In this document: piece by piece, positions 63,943 to 64,000 of the stretch
Layout of the letters: each line of letters starts with the position of its first letter
Position numbering within the stretch: the first letter of the stretch is position 1
DNA from: Ruminococcus_C sp963590855
GTDB lineage: Bacteria > Bacillota > Clostridia > Oscillospirales > Ruminococcaceae
Reading direction: 5' to 3'
DNA length: 64,000 bases
NCBI GenBank assembly: GCA_963590855.1
Contig: CAVAQT010000010.1
Coordinates: 12,043-76,042, forward strand
Notes under the pieces: model-generated
What the model was told of the DNA's origin: nothing
What the model saw: the letters and a program-made list of their open reading frames with translations, nothing else
Database searches by the model: none
Position numbers and translations under genes: made by a program

Positions 63943-64000
63943 AGCCGGCATTGACCAATTTTCCCAGGTCGAGAAGACCAAGTATCGTAGGCGCGAAAGA
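63943..64000 (-). rRNA. rrf: 5S ribosomal RNA, 3' part only
   Basis: Minus-strand sequence includes CGCCTACGATACTTGG, then CGACCTGGGAAAA and ends near ATGCCGGC, matching the 3' half of 5S rRNA of clostridial type. The 5' part is outside the window. The terminator downstream supports the call. Known by pattern only, not by alignment. Confidence 0.8.

Overview
The window looks like the chromosome of a low-to-mid GC, endospore-forming Clostridia member. A gut Oscillospiraceae/Ruminococcus-like organism is my inference from the spoIIAA-spoIIAB-sigF operon, clostridial trpS/prs/ppa types, near-consensus SigA promoters and strong bidirectional U-tract terminators. I cannot fix the genus without a database search.

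Layout. 1-1571: hybrid sensor histidine kinase, cut by the window edge. 1818-9449: one very large type I-C CRISPR array, 115 well-formed 32-33 nt repeats by my count plus one decayed trailer repeat, read on the minus strand. 9619-17555: a complete I-C cas locus on the minus strand (cas3, then cas5c-cas8c-cas7-cas4-cas1-cas2). Between cas3 and cas5c, on the opposite strand, lies a small non-coding transcription unit (about 15204-15296). It has its own promoter, a truncated CRISPR-repeat mimic keeping the exact 11-nt crRNA handle, a guide-like segment and a terminator. The guide matches the -10 region of the cas5c promoter with mismatches only at positions 6 and 12 of the first 16, the positions flipped out in type I complexes. 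I interpret it as a CreR-like cas-autoregulatory RNA; this is the most interesting object in the window.

17963-21077: three membrane proteins of unknown function, two of them zinc-ribbon paralogs. 21155-27512: MATE transporter, ABC-F ATPase, trpS, prs, ppa. 27874-34025: MoxR/DUF58/transglutaminase operon, an HdeD-like protein and a PHP histidinol-phosphatase-like gene broken by one in-frame TGA. 34192-37732: thiS-thiG-thiH-thiE plus a YczE-like membrane protein, behind a promoter and an intrinsic terminator. 37799-43528: clpX, clpP, tig, a phosphoesterase and thrC. 43552-46637: yraN, rnhB, ylqF/rbgA, lepB, rplS, the last with a long structured leader. 46920-49426: radical SAM pair. 49528-51845: sigF-spoIIAB-spoIIAA preceded by an extra sigma-70 factor. 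52105-52653: CarD-like regulator.

52734-63169: a 13-gene phosphonate uptake and C-P lyase operon (phnDCEE-GHIJK-M-L, a PHP cyclic phosphodiesterase in place of phnN/phnP, and phnO), all on the minus strand. 63458-63871: CBS-domain protein. 63943-64000: the 3' end of a 5S rRNA gene, so an rRNA operon enters from the right edge.

How they work together: PhnDCE imports phosphonate, PhnGHIJKLM activates it and cleaves the C-P bond, the PHP enzyme opens the cyclic ribose phosphate, and PhnO acetylates aminoalkylphosphonates. The I-C locus has every gene needed for adaptation, crRNA processing and interference, with a probable built-in RNA feedback loop on the Cascade/adaptation operon.
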